NCBI GenBank assembly: GCA_003224195.1
Contig: QHYP01000257.1
Location: forward strand, 1-7,697
DNA: 7,697 nt
From: Acidobacteriota bacterium
Lineage (GTDB): Bacteria > Acidobacteriota > Terriglobia > Acidiferrales > UBA7541
Direction: 5' to 3'
The notes under the pieces are model-generated. The model made no database searches, had not been told where the DNA came from, and saw nothing but the letters and a program-made list of their open reading frames with translations. Numbering within the stretch: the stretch's first letter is position 1; every line of letters starts with the position of its first letter. The translations under genes were made by a program, and so were the position numbers. This document shows, piece by piece, positions 7,193-7,697 of this stretch.

Positions 7193-7200
7193 CCCTCCTT
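7193..7200 (-). promoter_or_regulatory. Strong ribosome-binding site of the secreted-protein gene
   Basis: AAGGAGGG on the minus strand ends 4 nt before the ATG at 7188-7186. It is close to a perfect Shine-Dalgarno sequence and decides the start against the upstream in-frame ATG at 7221. It suggests high expression. Upstream, CTGCCG at 7232-7237 and at 7208-7213 lets the mRNA leader form a 6-bp stem with a 14-nt loop; a function for it is unproven. Confidence 0.8.
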
Positions 7201-7420
7201 TTGAGTTCTGCCGGCAGCCATTTATGCTGACCTGCCGCTCTCTTGTGGCATTTTTGCCTCCACCCAATGCCTCGAGACGGGCCGCACTTTCGCGCAAAAG
7301 CGCAACGCTGGCAATGCACTGCGGATGAACTCGAGGAGAACTATCGATGAACAGTTAATCTCACGGCGCCGAAGGACTTAAGAACCGTCCAGTGGGCTGC
7401 AATCGCGATTTCGGCGGCCG

Positions 7421-7429
7421 TGATATATT
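7421..7429 (+). promoter_or_regulatory. Candidate extended -10 promoter of the winged-helix gene
   Basis: TGATATATT fits an extended -10 element (TG, one base, then TATATT, 5/6 to consensus). It ends 22 nt before the ATG at 7452, leaving room for a start near 7436 and the GAGG at 7441-7444. No good -35 lies 17 nt upstream (AATCGC), which extended -10 promoters can tolerate. The rest of the divergent spacer 7201-7420 holds no gene I can support. Confidence 0.3.
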
Positions 7430-7451
7430 CATCGCAAGCAGAGGCACTTGT

Positions 7452-7697
7452 ATGCCACAGGAATCCCGAACTTCGGGGGTACTCCGGTTCAATGTGTTCC
7501 AGGTGGACCTTCGTGCCGGAGAACTGTACAAGGCGGGTCGCAAGATCAAGCTGCAGGTGCAACCGCTGCAGGTCCTGGCGATGCTGTTGGAGCGCCCCGG
7601 CGAGGTCGTTACGCGTGAAGAGCTCAAGCAGAGGCTCTGGCCGGTGGATACGTTTGTTGACTTCGATCACAGCCTGAACACAGCTATCAAGAAGGTA
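7452..7697 (+). CDS. Winged-helix (OmpR/CadC-type) transcriptional regulator, N-terminal part
   Basis: The frame opens at ATG 7452, with GAGG (7441-7444) 7 nt upstream, and is still open at the window edge after 82 codons. The residues form a Trans_Reg_C winged-helix DNA-binding domain at the very N-terminus. The first strands contain LRFNVFQVDLRAGELYKAGR (11-30). Helix one is in LQPLQVLAMLL-type sequence (about 35-47). PGEVVTREELKQRLWP (49-64) follows, and the recognition helix starts in DHSLNTAIKKV (72-82). There is no receiver domain before it, so this is a CadC/ToxR-like regulator and not a two-component response regulator. In Acidobacteriota such domains are usually followed by a membrane segment and TPR or WD40/TolB-like repeats; that part is outside the window. 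It is divergent from the secreted-protein gene. Confidence 0.88.
   Translation, partial: MPQESRTSGVLRFNVFQVDLRAGELYKAGRKIKLQVQPLQVLAMLLERPGEVVTREELKQRLWPVDTFVDFDHSLNTAIKKV

Noticed and set aside
7189..7221. N-terminal extension of the secreted protein by 11 residues.
   Set aside because: It would place charged residues before the signal peptide and bury a near-perfect ribosome site in coding sequence.
7341..7670. A 109-codon minus-strand frame at the right edge.
   Set aside because: It is antisense to the winged-helix domain, whose plus-strand frame has clear family motifs and a proper ribosome site.

Overview
This is a GC-rich bacterial chromosomal window that most resembles an acidobacterium (Acidobacteriota). 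Two genes point there. One is a winged-helix regulator start at the right edge whose wording (LQVQPLQVLAMLLERPGEVV, FVDFDHSLNTAIKKV) is typical of the large acidobacterial CadC-like regulator family. The other is a small secreted protein with LPAGEY and VFHRYGNRYFLAQVWTAG motifs, a type I know mainly from that phylum. This assignment rests on recalled family resemblance, not on a search.

Layout, left to right. Positions 1-618 hold the C-terminal end of a FAD-dependent geranylgeranyl-reductase-like oxidoreductase. Positions 619-888 hold a gene-free spacer with a cluster of GCGGTCA/TGACCGC repeats. Positions 889-2241 encode UDP-glucose 6-dehydrogenase (ugd). A GC-rich hairpin separates it from a convergent UDP-glucuronate decarboxylase (UDP-xylose synthase) gene at 2255-3173 on the minus strand. 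That gene is broken by an apparent 26-nt deletion near 2903. A divergent regulatory region (3174-3415) follows, with a 15/16-bp direct repeat whose copies overlap the candidate -35 regions of both flanking genes. A forward pair comes next: a YdcF/DUF218 membrane protein (3416-4072) and a secreted, membrane-anchored bactofilin-like beta-helix protein (4088-4972). Converging on it is a minus-strand operon of two half-length TauE/SafE (TSUP) permease genes (6535-6137 and 6144-5761, overlapping by 8 bp) and a PHP-type CpsB/YwqE-family tyrosine phosphatase (5754-4984). A perfect 15-bp hairpin terminator (6689-6723) ends the secreted-protein gene (7188-6754). The window closes with the start of the winged-helix regulator at 7452.

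Several genes share an envelope-polysaccharide theme. Ugd makes UDP-glucuronate from UDP-glucose, and the decarboxylase would turn it into UDP-xylose. YdcF-type proteins and CpsB-type phosphatases are linked in other bacteria to cell-envelope or exopolysaccharide work. If the frameshift is real, this strain can make UDP-glucuronate here but not UDP-xylose from this locus. I see no glycosyltransferases, flippase or polymerase, so this is a scattered set and not a capsule cluster. I found no tRNA, rRNA, CRISPR array, transposase or phage gene, and no convincing new defence or mobile system.
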